Source: Clostridium sp. NkU-1 (GTDB lineage Bacteria > Bacillota_A > Clostridia > Lachnospirales > Lachnospiraceae). From it: DNA of 64,000 nucleotides. The notes below the pieces were generated by a model. It ran no database searches and was not told where the DNA came from. It saw nothing but the letters and a program-made list of their open reading frames with translations. Below are positions 42,181 through 52,477 of the stretch, in pieces. The translations under genes and the position numbers were made by a program. The stretch's first letter is position 1. Each line of letters begins with the position of its first letter. Location: assembly GCA_001312405.1 (NCBI GenBank), contig BBDR01000009.1, positions 1 to 64,000 on the forward strand. Reading direction: 5' to 3'.

Positions 42181-43079
42181 TTGAGCAGAAGCAGAAAAAA
42201 AAGAGATATGGCTACGGGCCTGGGATTGTGCCTTCCCTTTTTGGTCTTATATACGGTTTTTACCATATGGCCGGTTATTCAGGGGCTGTATGTGAGTCTG
42301 CATAAGTGGTCCTTAATGGGTAAGGTAAAATTTGTAGGGCTGGATAATTATATTAAATTTTTATCGGATCAGAAGTTTGTTGACGCACTGAAACATACGA
42401 TCATCTTTGTCATCCTTTCCGTACCTTTTCTGGTGATCATGGCTTTGATACTTGCGCTGTTTGCCAACCGGCCGGTGAAGATCAGACGGGGGTTAAGGAT
42501 CGCATATTATCTTCCCAGCATCATATCCGTTTCTGTCGCGTCCTTTATTGCAAAATATATGTTTGCGCCCTATATGGGCTTTGTAAACGGAATTTTACAT
42601 CTGACCGGGATTTTAAGACCCGGATCGGAAATCCAGTGGCTTATTGACACAAATCATGCATGGGCGGTAATTACCATGATGACCGTATGGTGGACCGTAG
42701 GATTTTCCATGCTTTTATATTTATCGGCTCTGCAGGACATTTCCCTGGAGATTTATGAGGCGGCAGAGATTGACGGAGCGGCGAAATGGCAGCAGCTGCT
42801 TTCCATTGTCCTGCCCCTGTTAAAGCCAGCCACCTACTTGATCGTCATGCTGCAGATCATCGCCAGCTTTAAAGTGTTCGGCCAGATTTACCTGATTACG
42901 GCGGGAGGGCCTGCAGGAAGCACAAAGCCTTTGATCCAGTATATTTACGAGACGGGATTTACGAAAAACAATATGGCTATGCCGCAGCCATGTCCTATGT
43001 GCTGTTTGCCATTCTGGTAGTATGTACATTCATCCAGAAGGCGGTTCAGAGGAAGGGGGAAAAGGAAGATGAAGCGTAA
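42181..43079 (+). CDS. ABC sugar permease, MalF/UgpA type
   Basis: About 299 residues with six membrane helices. PFLVLYTVFTIWPVIQGLYV is the first helix, and EAAEIDGAAKWQQLLSIVLP is the ATPase-contact loop (EAA motif). The start is probably the TTG at 42181 with AGGGAGG 8 bases upstream. An ATG at 42112 would place the attenuator hairpin inside the gene. A missing G near 42978 breaks the frame; beyond it the frame reads MGYAAAMSYVLFAILVVCTF and stops at 43079, overlapping the next gene by 11 bases. Confidence 0.9.
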
Positions 43080-43901
43080 GAAAGTAAAGGCAGGGAGCGT
43101 CGCTTTGACTGTTTTTTCCGCATTGCTGGGTGTCCTTTTTCTGGCACCTGTGTTCTGGGCCTTTTTCGTATCCCTGCAGTATGAGGGGAAGCAGATCAAA
43201 AGCGTGGTCAGCTGGTTTTCGCCTCCCTACACCTTTCGGAATTATGTGGACTTAATCATTGGCTCCGATGTTGCCAGGTGGCTGCTGAATTCCGTGATCG
43301 TTGCGGTGCTCGTTACAGTTTTAACGATTCTTTTTTTCCGCCATGGCGGCCTATGCTCTGGCAAAAATTAAATTTACGGGAAGAAATAAGCTGTATATTT
43401 ACTTTTTGCTGGGACTCATGGTACCAGGAGAAGCGACTATTGTGCCGCTGTTTATCACTGCCAACGGATTAAAGCTGATCGATACTTATGCAGGATTGCT
43501 TTTTCCGTCTGTGGCAGTGTCCATGAATCTGATCATCATGGTGACGTTTTTTTAAGGGGATTCCGGATTCCCTCATAGAAGCCGCCAGGATCGACGGAGC
43601 CGGAGAACTTACGATTTTCGCCCGGATCATCATGCCCTTATCAAAGGCAGTTGTTTCCACCATCAGTATTTTTGCATTTATCGGAAGCTGGAATAATTAT
43701 CTGTGGCCTCTGCTCTGTGCCATGGACAGCAGTAAATTTACATTGCCTGTAGGCATTCCCATTTTTGCAGGAACCTATACCGTGGATTATGTGAAGCCGA
43801 TGACGGCGAATATGATCGCTTCCATTCCTGCCATTATCATTTATCTTATATTTGAAAAGCAGATCGTCCAGGGAATCACAATGTCCGGCGTTAAGGGCTG
43901 A
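43069..43901 (+). CDS. ABC sugar permease, MalG/UgpE type
   Basis: Six membrane helices in ~277 residues, with the EAA loop EAARIDGAGELTIFARIIMP and the C-terminal GITMSGVKG typical of the family. T7 runs near 43330 and 43549 break the frame twice. Its ATG at 43069 overlaps the previous stop, so the two permeases are coupled and form the membrane channel. No ATPase gene follows; CUT1 systems of this group often share a single MsmX-like ATPase encoded elsewhere. Confidence 0.9.
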
Positions 43902-44003
43902 CTTAAATAAAAACAAACACCTTACAGGTATACCTTAACACCCGGTAAAGCGGGGTGGGCTCTGCCAAAGAGCAGGCGGGTAAGAGGAAAGGAGAATTAT
44001 CAC

Positions 44004-45803
44004 ATGCTATGCTATCAAAAGGACTATCCAAGACCCCAGTTTGTCCGCAGGGACTGGATCAATTTAAACGGTATCTGGGACTTTGATTTTGATGATGACA
44101 ATAAAGGAGAGGTTCAGCGCTGGTATGAGGGCTTACAGACGGAAAAAGAGATTTGCGTACCCTTTACCTATGAAACAAAGAAAAGTAATATCCATGATGA
44201 AGGAGTACACAATTTTGTGTGGTATTGCCGCAGGTTCCAGGCGGAGAAGGAAAAATTATCGGATAGTAAGCTGTTTCTGCATTTTGAGGGAAGCGACTTT
44301 CTGACAAAGGTGTGGATCAACGGGCAATATGTTGGTATGCATGAAGGGGGATATTCCCGTTTTTCCTTTGATATCACGAACCTTGTAAAGGATGGGGAAA
44401 ATCTTGTGGCCGTAAAGGCGGAGGACCATTTGGATCCTCAGCAGCCAAGGGGAAAACAGCGGTGGGTTTCTGAAAACTTTGGCTGCTGGTATGTGCAGAC
44501 GACGGGGATCTGGAAGACCGTATGGATGGAGTATGTACCAGATGTCAGCTTAAAATCGGTGAAAATGACTCCCAATTTGCCAAAAGGCAGGCTTGAACTG
44601 GAATATACCGTGGATTGTCCTGACCCTCTTGATGGAAGAAGACTGGAGGTAGAGGCGGTTGTAAGCTTTGGAGGCAGGTTTGTGGCAAGGACTTTGACCG
44701 GCATAGGGAAAAATCCCACAAAGGCTTTCATTGATCTGGAGGGGGCAGAGGCAGATAATCCATGGGGGATATGCACATGGACCCCGGCGGATCCCCTGCT
44801 TTATGATATCAGCTTCCATACCCGGTACGATGGAGAAGTATGCGATGAGGTTGGATCTTACTTTGGAATGCGTGAGATCCGGATCGATGGTCCAAACATT
44901 CTTTTAAATGGGGCACCATTATATCAGAGGCTGATCCTTGACCAGGGGTATTGGGAAGAAAGTCATTTAACGCCGCCGGATGAGGAAGCGCTGATCGAAG
45001 ATATTGATAAAATCCATGCTCTTGGGTATAACGGTTTGAGGAAGCATCAGAAGACAGAGGATGAAAGATTCCTTTACTGGTGTGACGTTAAGGGGATGCT
45101 GGTCTGGAGTGAGGCGCCAGCTGCTTATGTTTACTCCGACCGGGCAGTGGAGCTGTTTACAAGGGAATGGCTGGATATTGTAAAGCAGAATTATAATCAT
45201 CCCTGCATTATTACATGGACGCCGGTAAATGAATCATGGGGAGTTCCTCAGGTTGAGACCGACAGGAGCCAGCAGCATTTTACGGAAGGGATTTATCATC
45301 TGACGAAAAGCATTGACAAGTACCGGCCGGTGATTGTCAATGATGGTTGGGAGCATACGGTTTCAGATATTATCACCCTCCACGATTACGAAGAGAAGGG
45401 GGAAGAGCTTAAGAAGCGTTATACAGAATACAGGGATGAGATAATGACGGCAGAGGTTTACCATTCCACCTATAAATCAGCCTTTGCCAATGGTTTTTCA
45501 TACAAGGGCCAGCCGGTGATGATCAGCGAGTTCGGCGGCATTGCATTTGCTGGGGACGAAGAGGGCTGGGGATATGGTAACAAGGTCAATACAAAAGAGG
45601 AATTCTTAAAGAGGTTTGAGAGCATTACTACAGCCATTAAGGAGATTCCCTATATATGCGGCTATTGCTATACCCAGGTCACGGATGTGCAGCAGGAAAT
45701 CAATGGATTAATGGATATCAGGAGAAATTTCAAGGTGGATCCGGAGAAGATAAAGGAGATTAATGAGAAGAGGGTGGCATTCTGGAGGGATGAACTCCGG
45801 TAG
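44004..45803 (+). CDS. Glycoside hydrolase family 2 enzyme
   Basis: A cytosolic 599-residue enzyme without signal peptide. The N-terminal sugar-binding domain has WINLNGIWDFDFDD. The immunoglobulin-like domain is followed by the TIM barrel with the acid/base Glu in WTPVNESWG and the nucleophile Glu in MISEFGGIAF. GH2 covers beta-galactosidase, beta-mannosidase and beta-glucuronidase; the sequence does not decide which. Placed after the ABC transporter, with AAAGGAG upstream, it probably cleaves the imported oligosaccharide. Confidence 0.92.
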   Translation: MLCYQKDYPRPQFVRRDWINLNGIWDFDFDDDNKGEVQRWYEGLQTEKEICVPFTYETKKSNIHDEGVHNFVWYCRRFQAEKEKLSDSKLFLHFEGSDFLTKVWINGQYVGMHEGGYSRFSFDITNLVKDGENLVAVKAEDHLDPQQPRGKQRWVSENFGCWYVQTTGIWKTVWMEYVPDVSLKSVKMTPNLPKGRLELEYTVDCPDPLDGRRLEVEAVVSFGGRFVARTLTGIGKNPTKAFIDLEGAEADNPWGICTWTPADPLLYDISFHTRYDGEVCDEVGSYFGMREIRIDGPNILLNGAPLYQRLILDQGYWEESHLTPPDEEALIEDIDKIHALGYNGLRKHQKTEDERFLYWCDVKGMLVWSEAPAAYVYSDRAVELFTREWLDIVKQNYNHPCIITWTPVNESWGVPQVETDRSQQHFTEGIYHLTKSIDKYRPVIVNDGWEHTVSDIITLHDYEEKGEELKKRYTEYRDEIMTAEVYHSTYKSAFANGFSYKGQPVMISEFGGIAFAGDEEGWGYGNKVNTKEEFLKRFESITTAIKEIPYICGYCYTQVTDVQQEINGLMDIRRNFKVDPEKIKEINEKRVAFWRDELR

Positions 45804-45851
45804 CGCACGGCTTATGACAGAACTGATTATTTTTATCATTGAGATTCATTA

Positions 45852-45905
45852 AAAACAGTCACACTTGTGAAAGGTATCTGCCTTTTTGCAAGTGTGGCTG
45901 TTTTT
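45852..45905 (+). terminator. Terminator of the saccharide-use operon
   Basis: AACAGTCACACTTG pairs with CAAGTGTGGCTGTT around a loop of about 21 bases, followed by T5. Confidence 0.85.
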
Positions 45906-45921
45906 AATTGGAGATTGTTAT

Positions 45922-46110
45922 TTATTTCGGCGCCACTAAAGACTGAACATAAGCAAGCATTTCTTCTCTCGACTGTATCGTAAGAGTATGATCGATCATT
46001 TGCTGTTGTGTTTGAGTGGGTAGGGAGAAAAAGTAATCCATTGCTTTATATTCTTCAAGTGCCAACCCAAAACCCACCGGTAATTCCGCACCGTTGTTAT
46101 ATTTTCCCAT
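45922..46110 (-). CDS. Small protein of unknown function
   Basis: A 62-residue protein (GFGLALEEYKAMDYFFSLPT, QQQMIDHTLTIQSREEMLAY) preceded by an AGAGAGGT-type ribosome site. It contains no membrane segment. It is typical of small conserved clostridial proteins found near spore-protein genes. I cannot name its family. Confidence 0.6.
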   Translation of the reverse strand: MGKYNNGAELPVGFGLALEEYKAMDYFFSLPTQTQQQMIDHTLTIQSREEMLAYVQSLVAPK

Positions 46111-46177
46111 GGTTAGACCTCTCTGATCATATGATTTTTATATGGTAATGTTATTTGGCTGTTAACGCTTAAAATTG

Positions 46178-46367
46178 TCATAAAGATTGATCCATTATCT
46201 GTTTTTCCTGCTCTTCAATCATTTTTTTTAACCATATAACCATATTGATAAGATGTCATCTTACTATAATCATTGCTTTTTATAGGGAAGCCGGTCTCTT
46301 CTGCAATTTCATACTTAAACCGGTCAAGGGCCGCCTTTGCTTCCGGAATAATATTTCCTTTTGGCAT
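46178..46367 (-). CDS. Alpha/beta-type small acid-soluble spore protein
   Basis: The frame begins MPKGNIIPEAKAALDRFKYE, then IAEETGFPI, matching the first conserved helix of alpha/beta SASPs. After the plus-strand T8 run near 46223-46230 it continues MIEEQEKQIMDQSL, the second-helix end, and stops at 46178. SASPs coat spore DNA and are degraded at germination. GAGGTGAT precedes the ATG. At ~62 residues it is of family size. The second motif is less canonical than in the major SASPs. Confidence 0.75.
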
Positions 46368-46466
46368 ATAGTATCACCTCAATTCGTTTTATAAGATATT
46401 ATAAAGTTTTTAGGGAAAAATATTCAGAAGCATATAGGAATATATTCATGAGTTCTGGGTTCATGG

Positions 46467-47055
46467 CTATATAACAAACCACCAGATAAGGACTGCAAGC
46501 CCAGAGCCGGCAATGCAGCAGATCGCATCATTCATCGTATCCACAAGACCTGCAGGCTGAATTGCCTTTTCAGATACATGATTATTGGATGCATTGATTT
46601 TCTGCCACCGCTGTGCATTTCCATGAGTAATGCAATCGCTTAAATATTCAAGTACTTCCCAAATTACATGAAGAGTTATGGGAAAGGTAAAGCCCAATAA
46701 CAGAATTACCAATTTCATAATGCCGGAGCTTGTGCCTGCAATTGCAATTCCAAAGCCCGCGAACCCGATGCCGGACAGGAAATGTATTGCCCGGTCCCAC
46801 CATTTATATTTATCATAAAAAAAGAAAAGAGCTTCCAAGGTATAACGCCATAAATATGATGATAAAATACACAATGATGCTGAAAGCATCAATTCTTATT
46901 CGAAATAAGGCATTTAATAATTCCGGTAAGAATGACAATACAAATACTAAAATAACGGACTTCATTAACTTAAATTCCCGTTTAAAAACATGAAAAATTA
47001 CTAACGCAAATAAAGCACACCGAAATATTATCTCGCAGAGACTCAAAAGCTTCAT
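46467..47055 (-). CDS. DUF2238-like integral membrane protein
   Basis: Two frames joined at the plus-strand A7 run near 46819-46825 give about 196 residues with five to six membrane helices. The family segments are WDRAIHFLSGIGFAGFGIAI, HVIWEVLEYLSDC and GLVDTMNDAICCIAGSG, which match the DUF2238/YjdF pattern of His/Glu/Asp inside membrane helices. Function unknown. GAGGTGATGATATG supplies the ribosome site. Confidence 0.78.
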
Positions 47056-47149
47056 ATCATCACCTCACCAGTTGAGTATGCGCAGTGGCTGGAAAAAAAT
47101 ATGCGTTCTTGAAAAATGATCTGTAAAATACGGGAAAATCGTTTCTTGC

Positions 47150-47494
47150 TCATTGGGATATTAAAAATGAAATTTTTCCTCGACAAGCTTTTTTTGCATA
47201 TTCGTCCACGGATTTCTCAATTCTGCGATAGGTCTCAAGGACTTCTTTGCCTTTATCTGTTAAACGGGTTCCTCCCCGTTCATTTCCGCCCTTTTCAGAA
47301 ATAACAACAGGAAAACCCAGTTCTTCTTCCAGGGTCCGGATCATCCGGATGGCCTTTGGATAGGAAATCCCCGTGTGTTCCGTTGCTTTTTTAATGGATT
47401 TATACATTTCAATGGCATCTAACATTTCTTTTACGCCTTTACCCATGAAAATTTTATCTTTTCCGATCCTTACTCTTGCAATTACGCGCATCAT
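47150..47494 (-). CDS. ModE N-terminal-like HTH protein
   Basis: A winged helix-turn-helix of 114 residues (ATEHTGISYPKAIRMIRTLE, then NERGGTRLTDKGKEVLETYR) like the DNA-binding domain of ModE, without the molybdate-binding (TOBE) domains. It is divergent from an RnfB-like/xanthine dehydrogenase operon, a molybdenum enzyme, so a regulatory link is likely though not shown. GAGGTGATGAATG provides the ribosome site. Confidence 0.82.
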   Translation of the reverse strand: MMRVIARVRIGKDKIFMGKGVKEMLDAIEMYKSIKKATEHTGISYPKAIRMIRTLEEELGFPVVISEKGGNERGGTRLTDKGKEVLETYRRIEKSVDEYAKKACRGKISFLISQ

Positions 47495-47762
47495 TCATCA
47501 CCTCAAATTTACTATACAAAGTTTTTGGGTTTGTGGCAAGGGGAACATAAATAAAAAATCAAAATTTTTGTTAGCTTGATTTTTTTGAATCCGATATATT
47601 ATTATGTTTATATCGAAAAAAAAGAGAAAAATCCTCCTGGTTTTTAGGCAATTTGAACAAGTTTTTCAAGGCTTGTTAAAGCTTTATCTAAAAAATTTTG
47701 TTAATTACAAAAAAATAAGGATGAAAAAAGGATGGAAAAAGGATGGAAAGGATGAATTTCTT

Positions 47763-48305
47763 GTGAAACAGAAAAAGAAGAAAAAAGGTTGCTTTGGTCT
47801 ATTGCAGCGGGGGCAGGCGGGCAGCGGAAATAACAGATAGAACCGCGATAGAAGGTAATTGTGTCAGTGTTATGGAGAATTATCCGGAGGGAATCCTTAA
47901 ATGTTCCTCCGGCTGCCTTGGATTCGGCAGCTGTGTTTCTGCCTGCAGCTGAAGGCCATTCATATTAATTCCCATGGAACGGCTGAGGTTGATCCAAAAG
48001 CATGTGTGGGCTGCGGCCTATGTGTGAAGGCCTGCCCCAAAAATCTGATTCGCCTGATCCCGCCGGATTTAGCGATCATGCCCCGCTGTTCCAACCATGA
48101 CAAGGGAGCAGATGCAAAAGGAGTATGTCAGGTGAGCTGTATTTCCTGCCGGATCTGTGAGAAAAACTGTCCGGTAGAGGCAATCCATGTGACGGATAAT
48201 TGCGCAGTCATTGACGAAGATCTATGCATCAGCTGCGGAATGTGTGCGGTAAAATGTCCACGGGGCACCATTGTTGACAGGGATGGGATTTTTACGGTGC
48301 TGTAA
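47763..48305 (+). CDS. RnfB-like multi-cluster ferredoxin
   Basis: The C-terminal two thirds carry repeated iron-sulfur motifs: CVGCGLCVKACPKN, CISCRICEKNCPVE and CISCGMCAVKCPRG. Upstream, after breaks in the A-run near 47785 and near 47953, the frame reads TAIEGNCVSVMENYPEGILK and CLGFGSCVSAC, as in RnfB. A GTG at 47763 is the most likely start, about 180 residues in all; the start is uncertain. It is 58 bases before the xanthine dehydrogenase and should pass electrons from it toward ferredoxin or an Rnf-like acceptor. Confidence 0.78.
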
Positions 48306-48363
48306 ACAGTCATGGACAGTGAGAAAAATAATAAAAATGCGGTAGAGAAGGATTTGTGAGGAA

Positions 48364-51004
48364 ATGGAAGATAAAATATATAGTTTTACTGTAAATGGAA
48401 GAACGTGTGAAACATCACAGGATAAATCATTGCTCCGGTATCTGCGTGATGATCTCCGGCTTTTTTCAGTGAAAGATGGCTGCAGTGAGGGAGCCTGCGG
48501 GACTTGTACCATTATTGTAGACGGCAAGGCGGTAAAGGCCTGTGTTCTGACCACCAAAAGGGCGGTGGGACGCAATATTATAACAATAGAAGGGATGAGC
48601 AGTGAAGAAAAGGAGACATTTGTTTATGCATTTGGGTCCAAAGGTGCGGTTCAATGCGGATTTTGTATTCCCGGTATGGTCATGGCGGGAAAAGCCCTGA
48701 TTGATAAAAATCCTGATCCGTCGGAAGAGGAGATCAAGGTGGCAATCAAGGGGAATATCTGCCGGTGTACAGGATACAAAAAAATCATTGAAGGCATCCA
48801 GCTTGCGGCTGCAATTTTCCGTGGGGAACAGACAATAGAAAAGGATTTGGAAACAGGTGACGATTTTGGTGTAGGAAAGCGGGCGTTTCGTATCGATGTC
48901 AGGGAAAAGGTCCTGGGATATGGCGAGTATCCGGATGATGTGGTCCTGGATGGAATGGTACATGCCTCGGCGGTCCGTTCCAAATATCCCAGGGCAAGGA
49001 TACTTGATATTCATACGGAAAAGGCTCTGGCTCTGCCGGGAGTGCTGGCAGTTTTAACTGCTGAGGATGTTCCAAACAACAAGGTCGGACATATCCAGCA
49101 CGATTGGGATGTAATGATCGCAAAAGGAGATATCACCCGCTGCGTCGGTGATGCAATCTGTCTGGTTGTTGCTGAAACAGAAGAAATACTGGAAAAAGCC
49201 AAAAAGCTGGTCCAGATTGATTATGAAGAACTGGAGCCGGTCAGAAACGTTCATGAAGCCAAGGCGGAAGGAGCCCCTGCCATTCATCCAAATGGAAATT
49301 TATGCCAGTCACGCCATGTGACCCGTGGGGATGCAAAAACGGCCCTGGAAAATTCTAAATACGTGGTAACAAGAAGCTATAAAACGCCTTTTACAGAGCA
49401 TGCGTTTCTGGAACCGGAATGCGCCGTTGCATTTCCTTATAAAGACGGAGTAAAAGTGTATTCTACGGATCAAGGGGTGTATGATACCAGACATGAAATA
49501 TCCATGATGTTAAACTGGGAAGACCAGCAGGACTGCATTGTAGTTGAAAATAAGCTGGTAGGCGGCGGATTCGGCGGAAAGGAAGATGTGTCGGTCCAGC
49601 ATATTGCTGCATTGGCTGCCTTGAAGGTAAAGCGCCCGGTAAAAGTGAAATTTTCCCGCCAGGAATCGTTGAATTACCACCCAAAACGACACCCCATGGA
49701 GGGAACCTTTACACTTGGCTGTGATGAAAATGGTATTTTCACCGGATTGGACTGTGAGATTTACTTTGATACAGGCGCTTATGCGTCTTTGTGCGGGCCG
49801 GTATTAGAGCGTGCCTGCACCCATTCAGTGGGACCGTACTGCTATCAGAATACAGATATACGGGGCTTTGGATATTATACCAATAATCCGCCGGCAGGAG
49901 CATTCAGGGGGTTTGGTGTGTGTCAAAGTGAATTTGCCCTGGAATCCAATATTAATATACTGGCAGAGATGGTAGGGATATCCCCCTGGGAAATCCGTTA
50001 CCGCAATGCCATTGAGCCGGGCAAAGTTTTGCCAAACGGTCAGATTGCGGACTGCTCAACGGCTTTGAAAGAGACCCTGGAGGCGGTACGGGAAGCCTAT
50101 GAACAGAATTCGGGACGGGCGGGTATTGCCTGTGCTATGAAAAATGCAGGTGTAGGCGTTGGCCTGCCTGATAAAGGCCGGGCAAAGCTGGCGGTTCAAA
50201 ACGGCATCGTGGAAATTTATGCGGCAGCTTCCGATATCGGCCAGGGATGCGCTACGGTATTTGTACAGATGGTTGCAGAGACAACCGGCCTGCCAAGAAA
50301 GCGAATTAAAAACATGGGCTCAAATTCGGAAGTGGCGCCTGATTCGGGAACAACATCAGGTTCCCGCCAAACCCTGGTTACAGGAGAAGCGGTCCGCATG
50401 GCTGCTTTAGACTTAAGTCAGGCATTGCAGGAGGCAGACGGAGATTTAGCTGCCCTTGAAGGAAAGGTGTTTTTTTGCAGAATATTTTGAACCTACAGAT
50501 AAGCTGGGGGCAGACAAGCCTAATCCGAAAAGCCATGTTGCCTACGGGTTCGCGACCCATGTGGTCATTATAGATGATGAAGGATGTGTAAAGGAAGTTT
50601 ACGCTGCACATGATTCCGGAAAGGTGGTCAATCCCATTGCAATACAGGGGCAGATCGAAGGGGGAGTTCTGATGGGCCTAGGCTATGCCCTGACAGAAGA
50701 CTGGCCCTTAAAGGACTGTGTTCCCCAGGTAAAATACGGAACCCTTGGCTTAATGAGAGCTGACCAGATTCCCGATATTCATGCCATTTACGTGGAAAAG
50801 AAAGATTTGCTTGGAGTGGCATATGGTGCAAAGGGAATTGGAGAGATCACTACCATACCCACAGCACCTGCTGTCCAGGGAGCTTACTATGCCCGTGACC
50901 ATGTATTAAGGCCAAAGCTTCCCATGGAAGATACCTATTATTCAAGACTCAGGAAAAAAATAATGACACAATTAAGCGGGGTGTTTTCCCTCTATTCATG
51001 CTGA
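48364..51004 (+). CDS. Xanthine dehydrogenase-type molybdenum hydroxylase (selenium-dependent type)
   Basis: A single ~880-residue chain. The N-terminal 2Fe-2S ferredoxin domain has CSEGACGTCT. A second helical 2Fe-2S domain has QCGFCIPGMVMA and GNICRCTGYKKI. The molybdopterin domains have GGGFGGKED, PPAGAFRGFGVCQSEFALE and GAKGIGEITTIPTAPAV. No FAD domain is present, as in the selenium-dependent xanthine dehydrogenases of clostridia, which use other electron acceptors. The frame breaks in the T7 run near 50470-50476. Together with the RnfB-like gene it forms a purine-oxidising unit. Selenium dependence is inferred from architecture only. Confidence 0.9.
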
Positions 51005-51090
51005 TGTTAAAAGCTTAATATTGACTGCCCAAAGCTTTTCTAGTATTATGGTACAAATAGCTGGAAAAAAGTGGAAGGAAGGGAAAAGCC

Positions 51091-51643
51091 ATGAAACACT
51101 TGAACGGAATCTTTGGAAACTCAGCGGTTAGTATTAAGGCGGTTTACCTTAGGAGATGCGGAAGCGATGTATAAAAATTGGGCCTCTGATACCGAAGTTA
51201 CAAAGTATCTGACATGGCCGGCCCACCAGGATGTTGCTGTTACCAGGATGGTACTGAAAAAATGGGTGGACGGCTACTCTGTGGCAGATAATTATGAGTG
51301 GGCAATTGCTTTAAGGGAATCCCCCTGTGAGCCGATCGGCTCCATAAGCGTGGTATACCGGGATGACAGCATTGCTGCAGCCCAGATAGGGTATTGCATC
51401 GGCCGTAAGTGGTGGCACAGGGGAATCACTTCTGAGGCGCTTAAGCGTGTTATGGACTATTTATTCGATGAGGTGGGAATGAACCGCATAGAAGCAAGGC
51501 ATGATACCCAAAACCCCCATTCCGGAGCTGTTATGGAGAAATGCGGTATGAGATATGAGGGGACGATGCGGCAGGCAGGCCGTAATAATCAAGGGATCTC
51601 TGATTTGTGTTATTATGCTTTGTTGGCTTCCGACAGAAAGTAA
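51091..51643 (+). CDS. GNAT-family (RimJ/RimL-type) N-acetyltransferase
   Basis: The core reads QRLVLRRFTLGDAEAMYKNW, then AQIGYCIGRKWWHRGITSEA for the acetyl-CoA site and GMNRIEARHDTQNPHSGAVM. The family normally begins MKHLG...LETxRL. Here an ATG at 51091 gives MKHLNGI and one extra T near 51111 shifts into LETQRLVL. A TTG at 51113 would otherwise serve as start. It acetylates an amine or peptide N-terminus; substrate unknown. Confidence 0.85.
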
Positions 51644-51675
51644 TCTGCCTCATGGATTCTGACAGGAAAATAGAG

Positions 51676-51707
51676 AAACTGCTGACTGTCAATGTCAGCA
51701 GTTTTAT
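51676..51707 (+). terminator. Terminator after the acetyltransferase gene
   Basis: AACTGCTGAC pairs perfectly with GTCAGCAGTT around a 7-base loop, followed by TTATT. Confidence 0.75.
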
Positions 51708-51728
51708 TAAAGTTTATGCCGCTTATAA

Positions 51729-51986
51729 TTACTTCCAACGTTTAAGGGTTGGCAGCAAAGCTGTCATTTCTTTTCTTGCTTCTTCCTCGCCCATGGCCTT
51801 CCCTAAAATAGGTACAATCATCTCAGTCATATCTTCCATCGATAGCTCAGGAGCAATAAATTCTCCGTCTTTATAACAATTTGTGCAGGAAATGCATCTG
51901 CTTCCGTCAGGTTCTATTGCAATGAAATGAGAGTGTTCTTTGTTAAAAGGTAAACCACAGCTTTGACACATTGTCACTTCTGCCAT
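51729..51986 (-). CDS. Zinc-ribbon domain protein
   Basis: An 85-residue protein with MCQSCGLPF near the N-terminus and CISCTNCYKDGEFI in the middle, giving two CxxC knuckles of a putative zinc ribbon. A helical tail follows (MEDMTEMIVPILGKAMGEEE). I place the start at the ATG at 51986 with GGGAATG upstream, since the longer upstream frame lacks a ribosome site. This family occurs widely in Firmicutes; function unknown. Confidence 0.82.
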   Translation of the reverse strand: MAEVTMCQSCGLPFNKEHSHFIAIEPDGSRCISCTNCYKDGEFIAPELSMEDMTEMIVPILGKAMGEEEARKEMTALLPTLKRWK

Positions 51987-52182
51987 ATTTATCATTCCCT
52001 TCGTATAGTAACTCATCAACCGTTTGCTTATATTAAAAATACAAGCAAATTTCATTATAAAGGTGATCCGTGTGGATTGTCAACGGCAACGCTTTGTTAA
52101 GATGGTGTTAAGATTGTCTTTTCTCTATTCCTTTTTATGGTAATTTTTACTAAAATAAAGACATAAAAAGGAGGAGTGATAT

Positions 52183-52326
52183 ATGAATGCCATTATTATT
52201 TTATTGATTGTTGTCTATGCAATCATAGGTGGAGTGTCCACTCTGTATCTGTTTTTCAGTATGCCGGCAGTTATTATATGGAAGATTTACCGGAAGTTTA
52301 AATATCACATATCCTTAATGAATTAA
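52183..52326 (+). CDS. 47-residue single-membrane-span protein
   Basis: A very strong ribosome site (AAAGGAGGAG) lies 6 bases before the ATG. The frame encodes one or two hydrophobic segments (AIIILLIVVYAIIGGVSTLY, FFSMPAVIIW) and a basic end (KIYRKFKYHISLMN), and a hairpin follows 24 bases later. The combination of ribosome site, membrane span, basic tail and terminator supports a genuine small membrane protein. The family is not recognised. Confidence 0.65.
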   Translation: MNAIIILLIVVYAIIGGVSTLYLFFSMPAVIIWKIYRKFKYHISLMN

Positions 52327-52349
52327 ACGACGTGAAAAACCAAATTTTA

Positions 52350-52394
52350 AAGGGTGTCCCCGAACTATGATATTCATAGAAAGGGACACCCTTA
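52350..52394. terminator. Bidirectional terminator between convergent genes
   Basis: AAGGGTGTCCC pairs with GGGACACCCTT, and the loop itself can form CTATGA/TCATAG. A-rich sequence precedes it, so it can serve the plus-strand small gene and the minus-strand subtilase. Confidence 0.7.
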
Positions 52395-52477
52395 TGCGTA
52401 TCCGGCTGCCAGACCTTGTCTGCCCGCTCATTCTGAAACCCTGGAGCCAGGGACCTATGCCGGTCCCGGCAGACAGA

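Noticed and set aside
48364..51004. Selenocysteine (UGA) codon in the xanthine dehydrogenase
   Set aside because: No in-frame TGA is needed once the T7 run is corrected; selenium in this family is a labile cofactor, not selenocysteine.
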